Assembly (NCBI GenBank): GCA_011375345.1
Contig: DRLM01000007.1
Span: forward strand, 1-59,032
DNA: 59,032 bases
Direction of reading: 5' to 3'
DNA from: Gammaproteobacteria bacterium
GTDB taxonomy: Bacteria > Pseudomonadota > Gammaproteobacteria > DRLM01
Shown here: positions 43,731 through 53,503 of the stretch, one piece after another
Layout of the letters: each line of letters starts with the position of its first letter
How positions within the stretch are numbered: position 1 is the first letter of the stretch
The notes under the pieces: generated by a model
The model's input: the letters and a program-made list of their open reading frames with translations, nothing else
What the model was told of the DNA's origin: nothing
The model's database searches: none
Position numbers and translations under genes: made by a program

Positions 43731-45890
43731 TTACACCTGCTCCAGGCGCGCATACGCCAACACCAGCCACTTCGCCCCCACGCCCTCAAAATTCACCTGC
43801 ACCCGCGCGCTGGCGCCCCGCCCTTCGTAGTTGAGCACGATGCCTTCACCGAACTTGGCGTGCTGCACCCGCTGGCCCAGGCTGAAGCCGGCCGGGGCCT
43901 CCTCCAGCGGCCGGCCCCCGGGCGCGGCGTAGCAGGGCCGGGTGACGTGGGCACGGGGTCGGACTTCGTGGATGAGTTCGGCCGGAATTTCGCCGATGAA
44001 GCGGGACGGGCGGGTGTGGTTTTCAGTGCCGTGCAGACGGCGCCGCTCGGCGTAGCACAGGCAGAGCTCCCGCTGGGCGCGGGTGATGCCCACATAGGCC
44101 AGGCGCCGTTCTTCTTCCAGCCGCACGGGGTCTTCCATGGACATCTGGTGGGGGAACAGGCCCTCCTCCAGACCCGTGATGAACACCAGGGGAAATTCCA
44201 GCCCTTTGGCGGCGTGCAGGGTCATGAGTTGCACGCAGTCTTCCCAGGCCTCGCCCTGGCCCTCACCGGCCTCCAGGGCGGCGTGGGTGAGGAATTGGCT
44301 GAGGGGGTCGAAGTCGCTGTCTTCCTCGCCGCTGAACTGGCGGGCGGCGCTGACCAGTTCTTCCAGGTTTTCCACTCGCGCCTGACCTTTTTCGCCTTTT
44401 TCCTTTTTGTAGTGCGCCAGCAGGCCGGCGGCTCTGATGACGTGATCAATTTGCTCCCAAAGTTCCAGTCCGGCCACGCTTTCGGCCAGTTGGTCGATGA
44501 GGCGGAGAAAGCTGTGCAACGCGTTTGACGCGCGGGGACTGAGTTGCTTTTCACCCAGCACCCTGTCTGCGGCCTGCCACATTGTCAGGCCCCGGGCCCG
44601 GGCCACGTCGCGCACCACCGCCAGGGTGCGCTCGCCAATGCCGCGGGTAGGCTGGTTGACCACCCGTTCGAACGAAGGGTCGTCGCCACGGTTGGCAATC
44701 AGGCGTAAATAGGCCAGGGCGTCTTTGATTTCCGCCCGCTCGAAAAAGCGCAGGCCGCCGTAGACCCGGTAGGGCACGCCGGCGGTCAGCAGCGCTTCTT
44801 CCAGCACCCGCGACTGGGCGTTGGAACGGTACAGGATGGCGGCGTCCGAGCGGCGCTGGCCGTCCTCCACCCAGCGCTGGATGCGTTCCACCACGAAGCG
44901 GGCTTCGTCCAGTTCGTTGAAGGCGGCGTAGAGCAGCAGCGGGTCGCCCTGGTCGCCGCTGGTCCACAGCTCCTTGCCCAGGCGGCCGCTGTTGTGGGCG
45001 ATGAGGGCGTTGGCGGCGGATAGAATCGACCGGGTGGAGCGGTAGTTCTCCTCCAGCCGGAACAAGCGGGTGCCGGGAAAATCTTTGGCAAAGCGCTGGA
45101 TGTTTTCGATGCGCGCGCCGCGCCAGCCGTAAATGGATTGATCGTCGTCCCCCACCACGAACAGACAGGCCCGCTCCCCCGCCAGCAGGCGCAGCCAGGC
45201 GTACTGGATGGCGTTCGTGTCCTGGAATTCATCCACCAGGATATGTTGGAAACGCTCGCGGTAGTGTGTCAGCACCGCGTCGTTGTCGCGCAGCAGTTCG
45301 TGGGCGCGCAGCAGCAGCTCGGCGAAGTCCACCACCCCGGCGCGGTGGCACTGGGCCTCGTACGCCTTGTAGATGCGGATCATGTGCAGCAGATAGGGAT
45401 CGTTTTGGTGGTCGATGTGGTGGGGCCGCCGGCCTTCGTCTTTGCGGCCGTTGATGAACCACTGCACTTGCCGGGGCGGCCACTTGGCCTCGTCCAGCTC
45501 CATGGCCTTCAGCAAGCGGCGGATGAGGCGGAACTGATCGTCGCTGTCGAGAATCTGAAATGCCTGCGGCAGGGCAGCCTCCTGCCAATGACGACGGAGC
45601 AGGCGATGGGCCAGGCTGTGAAAGGTGCCCACCCACATGCCGCCGGTGGGCAGGCCCAAGAGCTGCTCGGTGCGGCCGCGCATTTCCGCGGCGGCCTTAT
45701 TGGTAAAGGTGACGGCGAGAATGCCGTAGGGCGAGGCGCCCTCCACCCGGGCCAGCCAGCTCAGGCGGTGCACCAGCACCCGGGTTTTGCCGCTGCCGGC
45801 GCCGGCCAGCACCAGCACGGGACCGGCCGGGGCGGTGACCGCCTCGCGCTGGGCGTCGTTGAGGGGGGCGAGAATATCGGATACATCCAT
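43731..45890 (-). CDS. uvrD: DNA helicase II UvrD
   Basis: A 719-residue superfamily I helicase for nucleotide excision and mismatch repair. Motifs in order: AGAGSGKTRVL, VTFTNKAAAEM, LVDEFQDTN, VVGDDDQSIYGWRGA, FRLEENYRST, and LMTLHAAKGLEFPLVFITGLEEGLFPH with RLAYVGITRAQ. The C-terminal GQRVQHAKFGEGIVLNYEGRGASARVQVNFEGVGAKWL is the UvrD/PcrA tail rather than Rep. The start is MDVSDILAPLNDAQREAV; a TTG 18 bp upstream is unlikely. Confidence 0.95.
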   Translation of the reverse strand: MDVSDILAPLNDAQREAVTAPAGPVLVLAGAGSGKTRVLVHRLSWLARVEGASPYGILAVTFTNKAAAEMRGRTEQLLGLPTGGMWVGTFHSLAHRLLRRHWQEAALPQAFQILDSDDQFRLIRRLLKAMELDEAKWPPRQVQWFINGRKDEGRRPHHIDHQNDPYLLHMIRIYKAYEAQCHRAGVVDFAELLLRAHELLRDNDAVLTHYRERFQHILVDEFQDTNAIQYAWLRLLAGERACLFVVGDDDQSIYGWRGARIENIQRFAKDFPGTRLFRLEENYRSTRSILSAANALIAHNSGRLGKELWTSGDQGDPLLLYAAFNELDEARFVVERIQRWVEDGQRRSDAAILYRSNAQSRVLEEALLTAGVPYRVYGGLRFFERAEIKDALAYLRLIANRGDDPSFERVVNQPTRGIGERTLAVVRDVARARGLTMWQAADRVLGEKQLSPRASNALHSFLRLIDQLAESVAGLELWEQIDHVIRAAGLLAHYKKEKGEKGQARVENLEELVSAARQFSGEEDSDFDPLSQFLTHAALEAGEGQGEAWEDCVQLMTLHAAKGLEFPLVFITGLEEGLFPHQMSMEDPVRLEEERRLAYVGITRAQRELCLCYAERRRLHGTENHTRPSRFIGEIPAELIHEVRPRAHVTRPCYAAPGGRPLEEAPAGFSLGQRVQHAKFGEGIVLNYEGRGASARVQVNFEGVGAKWLVLAYARLEQV

Positions 45891-45966
45891 GGGGGCGGAT
45901 TCTAACAAATCCGCCGCGGCGGGCTTGTTATACTGCCGGCTCCGCTGGCGTCACTGAGGGACAACG

Positions 45967-46443
45967 ATGATCTGGGGCATACTCGGACTTTTCCTGGTCA
46001 TAGTCTTGGTGGTGGTGGCCTTGCTGGGCAATCAGGCCAACCGCGCCATTCCCATCGCCATCATCGCCGTGGTGGGCATCATTGCCTTCTTTGCCTGGTA
46101 CCAGGACCAGCAGTTCAAAGCCGCCCAGCAACGCATCAACAAGGACGAGGTGGAGCTGGCGGACGTGGAGCTGCTGGAGGAAGAACGGGGCCGCTGGGTC
46201 ACCGGGCGGGTACGCAATCATTCCCGGGACCACACCCTTCATGCCCTGACGGTGCGGGTGCAGATCGAAGACTGCCTGAAGCAGGCCTGCGAGATCGTCG
46301 CGGAAAGCGATATCCAGTTCACCCCCGATGTCCCCCCCGGCCAGGCCCGCGATTTTCAGGAGCGGGTTTTTTTCCAGTCCCTGGTACGGCCCCGGGGCCG
46401 GCGTGCCGTGCGCTATGAGGTGCTGGCCACCGAGGCAAAGTAG
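45967..46443 (+). CDS. Small membrane-anchored protein, unknown
   Basis: A 158-residue protein with two N-terminal membrane helices (IWGILGLFLVIVLVVVALLG and IPIAIIAVVGIIAFFAWY), a charged helix (QDQQFKAAQQRINKDEVELADVELLEEE) and a beta-rich C-terminal domain (WVTGRVRNHSRDHTLHALTVRVQIEDCLKQACEIVAESDIQFTPDVPPGQARDF) resembling FxLYD-type domains. I cannot name it. It is divergent from uvrD with 76 bp between starts. Confidence 0.72.
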   Translation: MIWGILGLFLVIVLVVVALLGNQANRAIPIAIIAVVGIIAFFAWYQDQQFKAAQQRINKDEVELADVELLEEERGRWVTGRVRNHSRDHTLHALTVRVQIEDCLKQACEIVAESDIQFTPDVPPGQARDFQERVFFQSLVRPRGRRAVRYEVLATEAK

Positions 46444-46445
46444 AC

Positions 46446-47105
46446 TCAGGCCGGGGGGGTTATTTCAATGCCCCGGTTCCTGCGGCCGGGTGTGGTTCTG
46501 CTGAGCCGTGCGAGCTTCTGCCGGGCCAGATTGCGCAGGACCGGGACCAGGGTATCACCGAGCGCCTCCAGGTCCTGCTGCAGCATGCCCAGATGAAAGG
46601 GCCGCTCCGGGTCGCTCTGGGGGCGCAGGATGAAGGTGGTGGCCTGGGCGTCGGCCTGAAAGCTGGAGACCGCGATTTCCCAGGGGGCGTGGAGCGTCTG
46701 TGTCACAAACAGATCGTGCAGGCATTCGGCCAGCATTTCCACATACAGCGTTGAGGTGGCGTAGAACCACACCTGGGGCAGTTTGCAGCGCCCGCCGGCG
46801 GCAACGTGGCCTTCGCAGGACCAGCACGGCGGCATCAGGCGCAATCCGGCCAGGGCATATACCAGGGGAACGGCCTTGGGCTCGATGGGATAGCGCTCCG
46901 GTTCAGACGACAATGCCCAGGCCGCCTTGGGGCAGCGCGGCGAACAGCCGCAGGTGCACTTGCGTGAGTGGCGGGCGCAGCGGCAGGGGGCGCGGCAAGC
47001 GGGGCAGGGGCGCTGGTCCGAATCCGACGCTTGCGAGAGAAACAGGCGCAGGGCTTCGGGCCGGGCGTCGGCCGGGGCTTTTGGGGCGTAGTTGGCGATT
47101 TTCAT
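46446..47105 (-). CDS. Cysteine-rich cytoplasmic protein, unknown
   Basis: A 219-residue frame with twelve or more cysteines in the first half: CPACRAPCRCARHSRKCTCGCSPRC, then PPCWSCEGH and GGRCKLPQ. They are likely metal ligands in zinc-ribbon-like pairs. The second half is helical and Cys-free (LYVEMLAECLHDLF apart from one, LQQDLEALGDTLVPVLRNLARQKLARL). I do not recognise the family; PCWSCEGH-type motifs appear in some conserved hypothetical proteins. It stops 2 bp from the stop of the convergent membrane protein. Confidence 0.6.
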   Translation of the reverse strand: MKIANYAPKAPADARPEALRLFLSQASDSDQRPCPACRAPCRCARHSRKCTCGCSPRCPKAAWALSSEPERYPIEPKAVPLVYALAGLRLMPPCWSCEGHVAAGGRCKLPQVWFYATSTLYVEMLAECLHDLFVTQTLHAPWEIAVSSFQADAQATTFILRPQSDPERPFHLGMLQQDLEALGDTLVPVLRNLARQKLARLSRTTPGRRNRGIEITPPA

Positions 47106-47334
47106 GGCGACAGTGACCTTGACGAGGGTGGAACACAGGCGGTTTCCCTACACTGCCATCCGTTTCTGTCGACCGCATCACGAAAACCCCAAGCAACAGT
47201 GTGATGAACTGCGAAGGGTGTCACAGTATTGCCGGAACATCAGAATGAACGAATACGGTGCAACGCCGTTCTCGCACCGGTCGCCGGCGCGTTGATGGCG
47301 CCTTTGCATGCCGACAGCGGCATGCGGCACCGCC

Positions 47335-50300
47335 TCAGCGTTTGATCCGCCTTGCCAGCAGGGGCGGCAAGCCCAGCAGGCAATAGCTCATGCTGCCGCC
47401 GCCACTGCCGGTGGCTGCCTTGTTCTCCACTTCATAGGCCTGCACTTGCACCGGTTCGCGGTTGCCCGCCTGGTCCACCGACAAGACGCTGAGGGTCATG
47501 GTGGCGGTGATTTTCAGGGGCGCGCGATAGCGCGCAGAGTCTTCCGTGGGCAGGCTGCCGTCGGTGGTGTAATAAGTGGCGGCGCAGCCGCTGCCGCGGT
47601 CTTCGCAGCGCAACCTGACCCAGGTCTCCCCCGCCGCCGCGCGGGCGTCGTTGCCAATCCGGGTGGTGGGGGGGGTGGTGTCCACCACTGCGGTGGCGCG
47701 GCTCACGGCGGACCAGCGCCCGTCCATGCCCAGTTCCTGCAGGTATAGCGTGTGGCTGCCGTCGCTCAGGGGGGTGGGGGGTGCGAAGGCGGTGGCGCTG
47801 GTGATCACCGCCTGGCTGAGGTCGGGATCGTCCAGGCGGAAGCGGTACAGGCCGCTGCCGCCGGGGGAGGGCCAGGACCAGCGCGGCAGTCCGTGGTTCA
47901 CCGGGCTGGTGACCAGGATGACGGGGCCCGGCGCCGTGGAGGGGGTCTCGCTGAGGCCTGATCCCGGGATGTCCACGGTGGCTGCCGCTGTGGCGGACCA
48001 GTGTCCCGCCTCGTCCCGTTCCTGCACATAGAGTGTATGGCGGCCGCCGCCCAGCGGCACCGGCGGCCGGTAGCTTTCGTCGCGGGTGTCTGTGGCACCC
48101 TCTTCCAGCACAGCGTCGTTGAGTTTGTAGCGGAACCGCCCGGCCCCGTCCGCCGACGACCATGCCCACCGGGCCGTGCCCGCGGCTGTGTCCCACCAGC
48201 CTGTCACGACGGGCGGCGGCGGTGGTGTGGTATCCAGCTCAATAGTGGCGCTGACCGGGGCGCTGATATTGCCGTTGGCATCGCGCAGCCAGGCGTAGAC
48301 GGTTTTGCGGCCGTCACCGGTGCTCAACTGAAATTCCAACCGCGCCTGCAGGCGGGTGACACCGGCCACCGGCGTGAAGTGTTCCGCGGCGGGCGACTCG
48401 GCGGACTCGGAAAGAAAGTAGCCGTTGATGCCCTGATCGTCGTAGCCCGCCAGGTAAACCTCCACCTTGCGTTCCAGGGCGTAAGACGCCCCGGCGTTCA
48501 ACACCAGGAAGGCTCCCCCGGGCGGGGTGCCGTCCGGCGGCATGTCCACGCTGCTTACCAGGGCGAACGTCTGCTCCCCCTGCACGGCGTGGCCGCGCAC
48601 CACGGCTTCCCACTCGCCGGGGGCCGGGTCGCTGAGCCGCACCTGTTCCACGTTGTCCACCCGGTTGGGACCAAACTGGGTGGCGGGGGCGGTGGGGTCG
48701 TCGGGGCCGTGGAGCGTGAAGGGGTAGTGCACCTCCCCGTCCGGGGAGACCAGGGTCAGATCCAGGTCATTGACCAGGGCCACGGCGGCGCCGGGGGAGG
48801 CGGCGGGGTCGGTCCAGGCCAGGGAGACTTTCAGCTCCGCTGTGCCGGGGGTGACGAAGACCACGTAGCGCCGCTCGGTCCCGTTGCCCACGCTGCCGCC
48901 CCGCAGGCGCCGGCCCTGGCCGCCGTCGGCGGCCAGCAGGGTCACTGCCGCCCGGGCGTCCAGCAGACCCCAGCCGTAGGCATAATCGGGGCCGGGCTCG
49001 CCCAGGTCACGCGAGCTTTGCGCCAGCAGTGCCTTGATCACCTGGGGCGCGGGCGGGCCGCCGCTGAGCTGGGCGTAGCGCTGGGCAATCAGGGCCAGGG
49101 CGCCGCTCACCACCGGGGCGGCCATGGAGGTGCCGGTAAGGCGGGTGTAGCGGCCGTTGCTGTAGGTGGAGTACACGCCCACGCCGCTCGCCACCACGTC
49201 CGGTTTCAGGCGGCCGTCGCCGGTGGGTCCCCAGGCGCTGAAGGCAGGCATGCCGCCGGCGTCGTCCACGGCGCCTACGGTGATGACGTTTTTGGCGCTG
49301 CCGATCTGGGCGATGGAGCCGTAGTCGCCGTCGGGCTGGTGGGCGTCGTAGTACAAGGTGGCGGCATCGCCCAGGTGCAAGTGGGCCTGGCCGGAGGCGC
49401 CGTGGTCGTTGCGGTCATTGCCCGCAGACTTGACCACGATGAGGCCCTGCTCCGCCACCAGCCGGTCCCAGGCCGCAGTGATGCCGCTGTAGTCGCCAAA
49501 GGCGGGATCGGTACTGCGGTTGCCGCCGAACCACACCCAGCGGCCATCGCCGTAGTAATTGGCTTCCCAGCCGCTGAGATAGCCCCAGGAGTTGTTGGCG
49601 ATGAGCACGCCATGGTCCTGGCGGGCGCGGCGGTGCTCCGCGACGGGGTCGCCGAAATAGTCGTAACTCCACAAGGTGGCCGCCGGGGCCATGCCCTGGG
49701 CGGAGGGGTTGCCCAGGCCTGAGCCGGCCATGGAACCGGCCACGTGGGTGGAGTGGGCAGAGATCCTGCCCTGCTCTCCGGCCTGGACCCGCCCCGCCAG
49801 GTCGGGATGGCCGCTGTCCGCCAGGCCCTCGTCCCACATGCCCAGCACGATGCCGTCGCCCTGCAGGGCGGGGTTTCCCGTGTTGAGCAGGTCTATGCCG
49901 GACAGGGCCGCCGCGTCGTAGTTGTGGCCGGCCCGCGGCGGAGGGCGGTCTTCCACCCATTTCACCCCGTCCAGCTCCAGCAGGGGCAGCACCCGGTCCT
50001 GGGGGAGGCGCACAGCAAGGCGGTGGCCGGTGCCGAAGTCCTCATCCAAGGTGGTGGCGCCCGCGGCGGCCAACTGCGCGCGGGCTTGTGCCAGATCGAG
50101 ATCGGCGTGGAAATAAACCTCCAGTGTCAGGCTGCCGTCGGTATTGAGGGAGCGCGGCTGGAAATCCTGTTCCGCCACCGCCGGGGGCACCTTGTCAATG
50201 GGCAGCAGGGCGCCCAGGGCGCGCACAAAGGGCAGGGCGCGCACGGCCGCCAGGCGTGCCGCGGGGGCGCCGGCCAGGTAAGCGTTGTCGGGCCAGTAGT

Positions 50301-50709
50301 CGCCAAGTTCGACCTCAAGCGCGGTCAGCGTGTCGCGTTGGGAATCACTCAAAGGGCCGCGGAGCTGCACGATGAAATGGCCCCGGGGGCCGGGAAATAA
50401 GGGCCCGTCCTGATCCAGCAGCCGTACTGTGCCCTGCTTGAGACGCAGCGCCGGGCCGGTGTCCGGGTTCGCCAGTCCCCGCGCCGCGGCATCGGTCCCC
50501 GCCAGGCGGCCGGGATAAGGGCGCTGCTGGAGGGTGGGCACGGCGGTGTGCACGCCGGCGGGCCCGGCCTGGTGATCGGTGGCTGCTTGCAGAGGTGTTG
50601 GACTGAGCGCCATGCTGGCGGCGAAGACGGCTGACAGACCCTTGGCAACAGCGCGCATGGGTCGCGGCCACCGCACACACAGTGGCGCTTCCATGCGTTG
50701 TTGTGCCAT
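47335..50709 (-). CDS. S8-family (subtilisin-like) serine protease with Ig-like C-terminal repeats
   Basis: A large exported protease of 1124 residues. Signal peptide near MRAVAKGLSAVFAASMALSPTPLQA. Catalytic triad by motif: Asp in IVLGMWDEGLADSGHPDL (about 290), His in HSTHVAGSMAGSG (about 318), Ser in TGTSMAAPVVSGALALIAQRYAQL (about 527). A P-domain-like beta region follows (LKVSLAWTDPAASPG), then about 400 residues of repeated Ig-like or chitobiase-like modules (ARWAWSSADGAGRFRYKLND, RWSWPSPGGSGLYRFRLDD). The last 24 residues are Gly-rich followed by a short hydrophobic stretch and RRIKR, like a C-terminal sorting tail. 47106-47334 downstream holds no gene, only a perfect GCATGCCG dyad at 47306-47325. 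Confidence 0.9.
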   Translation of the reverse strand: MAQQRMEAPLCVRWPRPMRAVAKGLSAVFAASMALSPTPLQAATDHQAGPAGVHTAVPTLQQRPYPGRLAGTDAAARGLANPDTGPALRLKQGTVRLLDQDGPLFPGPRGHFIVQLRGPLSDSQRDTLTALEVELGDYWPDNAYLAGAPAARLAAVRALPFVRALGALLPIDKVPPAVAEQDFQPRSLNTDGSLTLEVYFHADLDLAQARAQLAAAGATTLDEDFGTGHRLAVRLPQDRVLPLLELDGVKWVEDRPPPRAGHNYDAAALSGIDLLNTGNPALQGDGIVLGMWDEGLADSGHPDLAGRVQAGEQGRISAHSTHVAGSMAGSGLGNPSAQGMAPAATLWSYDYFGDPVAEHRRARQDHGVLIANNSWGYLSGWEANYYGDGRWVWFGGNRSTDPAFGDYSGITAAWDRLVAEQGLIVVKSAGNDRNDHGASGQAHLHLGDAATLYYDAHQPDGDYGSIAQIGSAKNVITVGAVDDAGGMPAFSAWGPTGDGRLKPDVVASGVGVYSTYSNGRYTRLTGTSMAAPVVSGALALIAQRYAQLSGGPPAPQVIKALLAQSSRDLGEPGPDYAYGWGLLDARAAVTLLAADGGQGRRLRGGSVGNGTERRYVVFVTPGTAELKVSLAWTDPAASPGAAVALVNDLDLTLVSPDGEVHYPFTLHGPDDPTAPATQFGPNRVDNVEQVRLSDPAPGEWEAVVRGHAVQGEQTFALVSSVDMPPDGTPPGGAFLVLNAGASYALERKVEVYLAGYDDQGINGYFLSESAESPAAEHFTPVAGVTRLQARLEFQLSTGDGRKTVYAWLRDANGNISAPVSATIELDTTPPPPPVVTGWWDTAAGTARWAWSSADGAGRFRYKLNDAVLEEGATDTRDESYRPPVPLGGGRHTLYVQERDEAGHWSATAAATVDIPGSGLSETPSTAPGPVILVTSPVNHGLPRWSWPSPGGSGLYRFRLDDPDLSQAVITSATAFAPPTPLSDGSHTLYLQELGMDGRWSAVSRATAVVDTTPPTTRIGNDARAAAGETWVRLRCEDRGSGCAATYYTTDGSLPTEDSARYRAPLKITATMTLSVLSVDQAGNREPVQVQAYEVENKAATGSGGGSMSYCLLGLPPLLARRIKR

Positions 50710-50861
50710 GAAGCTTCAAGGCTCCCTTCGACATTCCCTACTCCCGACCGTGGTCACGGTCGCCAGGGTTATCGGTGCGCGGGCAACAGCCCTTTAACGC
50801 GGGCCCGCAGGCGCTGCTAAATCAAGGTAAAATGCAGGTTTTTTGTGAGGGGCGGTGCAAC

Positions 50862-51659
50862 ATGGAGTGGTGGCACATACTGGCCTTGGCCCTGCTGCAG
50901 GGGGTGACGGAGTTTTTGCCCGTCTCCAGCTCGGCCCATTTGATTTTGTTGCCCCAATTGGCCGGCTGGGCGGATCAGGGCCTGGCCTTTGACGTGGCCG
51001 TGCACGTGGGTACCCTGGTGGCGGTGGTGAGTTATTTTCGCCGCGAAATCGTGATTCTGATCCGCGACTGGACGCAGTCGCTGCGCCGGCGCCGCCGGGT
51101 GGGCGACAGCGCCCTGGCCTGGGCGGTGTTGCTGGGTACGGTTCCGGTGGGCCTGGCGGGCTTGCTCTTGGGCGATCTGGTGGAGACGCAGCTGCGCACC
51201 GTGCTGGTCATTGCCCTCGCCACCATCGTGTTCGGCCTGTTGCTGGGCTGGGCCGACCGGCGCGGCGGGGGCCGCCGCAGCGAACACAGCATCGGCTGGC
51301 GGGATGTGCTGGTGATCGGTTGTGCTCAGGCCGTGGCGCTGATTCCCGGCACCTCACGCTCGGGCATCACCATCACCGCGGCCTTGTTTATGGGGCTGAG
51401 CCGGGAAGCGGCGGCGCGGTTTTCGTTTTTGTTGTCCATCCCGGTGATCACCCTGGCGGGGGGGCTGAAAGTGCTGGAGCTGGCGGGCGGCACGGCGCCG
51501 GCGCCCTGGGGGGTGTTGCTGCCGGGGGCGCTGGTGGCCGCGGTCAGCGCCTATCTGTGTATCCATTTCTTTTTGCAGATGCTAAAGCGCATGGGCATGA
51601 TGCCCTTCGTGGCCTACCGGCTGGTACTGGGCGTCGTGCTCCTGGGTATGGCGCTCTGA
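50862..51659 (+). CDS. uppP: Undecaprenyl-diphosphatase UppP (BacA)
   Basis: A 265-residue polytopic membrane phosphatase that recycles the lipid carrier for cell wall synthesis. Motif 1 is LLQGVTEFLPVSSSAHL; motif 2, PGTSRSGITITAALFMGLSR, supplies catalytic Ser and Arg. Start chosen at MEWWHILALALLQG, the normal first residues; in-frame upstream Met codons are not membrane-protein-like. Bacitracin resistance can result from its overproduction. Confidence 0.96.
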   Translation: MEWWHILALALLQGVTEFLPVSSSAHLILLPQLAGWADQGLAFDVAVHVGTLVAVVSYFRREIVILIRDWTQSLRRRRRVGDSALAWAVLLGTVPVGLAGLLLGDLVETQLRTVLVIALATIVFGLLLGWADRRGGGRRSEHSIGWRDVLVIGCAQAVALIPGTSRSGITITAALFMGLSREAAARFSFLLSIPVITLAGGLKVLELAGGTAPAPWGVLLPGALVAAVSAYLCIHFFLQMLKRMGMMPFVAYRLVLGVVLLGMAL

Positions 51660-51709
51660 TCGTCGGGCGGCCCCCGGGCGGTGCTCCCGGAGGGCGTTTC
51701 AACGTCTTG

Positions 51710-52363
51710 TCAGACCTGCTTCGTGCCGTTGTCCACGGCGGCAAGGTAGGCCTCAGGGAGAGCGTCCGGGCCGCTGACGCACATCTTCAAATCACGCAGC
51801 CTGCCGTCGCGCAGGCCGTACACCCAGCCGTGGGCCGACAAGGTCTGGCCCCGGGCCCAGGCATCTTGCACCACCGTGGTGTGACAGACATTGAGCACTT
51901 GCTCGATGACGTTGAGTTCGCACAAGCGGTTCAGGCGCCGGTCGGGGTCGGCGATGCGTGCCAGGCGCGTGGCGTGTTTTTGTTTGACATCCTGAACGTG
52001 GCGTAGCCAGTTGTCGATCAGGCCCAGGCGGGAATCGTGCAAGGCGGCCTGCACGCCGCCGCATCCGTAGTGGCCGCAGACGATGATGTGCTCCACCTGC
52101 AGCACATCCACCGCGTACTGCATCACCGACAGGCAGTTTAAATCTGTGTGCACCACCACGTTGGCGACGTTGCGGTGCACGAACAGCTCGCCGGGCAGCA
52201 GGCCCACGATTTCGTTGGCGGGCACGCGGCTGTCGGCGCAGCCTATCCAGAGATAGTCGGGGGCCTGCTGGCGCGACAGCGTCGGGAAAAAGGCCGGGTT
52301 TGCCGCCGTCAGGGTATCCGCCCAGCGGCGGTTGTTGTCAAACAGGTCTTTCAGCACACTCAT
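51710..52363 (-). CDS. can: Beta-class carbonic anhydrase
   Basis: A 217-residue enzyme hydrating CO2. The zinc ligands are Cys in CADSRVPANEIV, and His and Cys in VCGHYGCGGVQAAL; HRNVANVVVHTDLNCLSVMQYAVDVL links them. Its length matches E. coli Can more than the shorter mycobacterial types. It converges on uppP with 50 bp between. Confidence 0.95.
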   Translation of the reverse strand: MSVLKDLFDNNRRWADTLTAANPAFFPTLSRQQAPDYLWIGCADSRVPANEIVGLLPGELFVHRNVANVVVHTDLNCLSVMQYAVDVLQVEHIIVCGHYGCGGVQAALHDSRLGLIDNWLRHVQDVKQKHATRLARIADPDRRLNRLCELNVIEQVLNVCHTTVVQDAWARGQTLSAHGWVYGLRDGRLRDLKMCVSGPDALPEAYLAAVDNGTKQV

Positions 52364-52463
52364 TGGCCTGGGTGAATTTGGAGGACCGTCGACATGGTAG
52401 TCAGCGCCGTCCTTTTTGGGAAGACAACAATCTACCCGCGGGTCCGGCGGTCGCCTCTGGTTT

Positions 52464-53279
52464 TTACGGTGTGATGAGAAAACCCGATTCGCGCATCAGG
52501 GCCTGAATGCTGCCGAAGTTTCTCACCCAGGGGGAGGATTCGCGCAAATGGGGCGGCAAGGTCGCGATGGCAGCCTGGGCTTCCTCTGCGCTGGCGTAAC
52601 TGCCGTAAACCACGGCATACCAGGCTTCCCCTTCCAGGCGGTAGGGGAAGTAGCCAGCACGGGAACCGAGTTTTTCCTTCAGCACGTAGCGGCGGATGGC
52701 GTGCTCCCGCCGGCTGCTGATGAGCTGGATCGTGTAGCGGTTGGGGTCTTCGGTGGCCACCCATTCCGGCCCTTTGGGTGCGCCCACGGGGGCAACCGGT
52801 GTGGCGGCGCTTTCGTCCACTTGCACCAGGGCCGGTTCATTTTTTGGAGGGGGAGGGGCCGCCCTGGCTTCGGCGGCAGCCATGTCGGCCTCTTTTCGCG
52901 CCGCCGCGGCTGCCCGCTCCGCCTGGCGGATTTCCGCCAGCGCCGCCTGGGCGGGGGGGTGGGCCTGGGCGGCGGCCCGTTCTATCCATTGTCTGCCCGC
53001 TGCTTTGTTTTGCGCCACGCCTTCGCCGTAGAACTGCATGTAGCCCAGGGTGTACTGCGCCCAGGCCTTGCCTGATTCCGCCATGGGGCCCACGATGCGC
53101 AACACCCGTTCGTAATCCCCTTGCAAATAAGCGCTGCGCGCTTCGTCGCGGGGAGTGGGCAGTTGGTCCACGACCACCGCCGGTTTGGGCGCACAGGCTA
53201 CAAGGCCTGCGATTGCGGCGGCCAGGGCAAAGCGCCTGATGCAGCGCGCCGGAATCAGGTTCCTTTGAAAAATCCCCAT
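52464..53279 (-). CDS. Sel1-like repeat and SPOR domain lipoprotein
   Basis: A 271-residue envelope protein. The N-terminus (RRFALAAAIAGLVACAPKP) is a lipoprotein-type signal with lipobox VAC. A Sel1/TPR-like part follows (WAQYTLGYMQFYGEGVAQNKAAGRQWIERAAAQAHPPAQAAL), then an Ala/Glu/Lys coiled segment and Pro-rich linker, and a C-terminal SPOR domain (RYTIQLISSRREHAIRRYVLKEKL, then AWYAVVYGSYASAEEAQAAIATLP). SPOR domains bind denuded peptidoglycan at division sites. Start at the ATG before GIFQRNLIPARC; the longer frame upstream is not protein-like. Confidence 0.83.
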   Translation of the reverse strand: MGIFQRNLIPARCIRRFALAAAIAGLVACAPKPAVVVDQLPTPRDEARSAYLQGDYERVLRIVGPMAESGKAWAQYTLGYMQFYGEGVAQNKAAGRQWIERAAAQAHPPAQAALAEIRQAERAAAAARKEADMAAAEARAAPPPPKNEPALVQVDESAATPVAPVGAPKGPEWVATEDPNRYTIQLISSRREHAIRRYVLKEKLGSRAGYFPYRLEGEAWYAVVYGSYASAEEAQAAIATLPPHLRESSPWVRNFGSIQALMRESGFLITP

Positions 53280-53503
53280 GATGCTGTCATCCGTCAGTTG
53301 ATGCCGTGAGCCATGCGGCGACGCCGCGGAGCGTCGCGCCGGCAAGAGGCCTTTATGCCCTATTTTTGCGGCGGCGTCGACAAGCCGGTGCCGGCAGCCT
53401 GGCAAGACGAGGCGTCATCCGCTTGCTTCTTGCGGCAGCTCAGAGAATGGTAACACTATCCGCCGCTTGTGCAGGGCGGCGCGGCCCTGCCCCCCTCAAA
53501 GAG

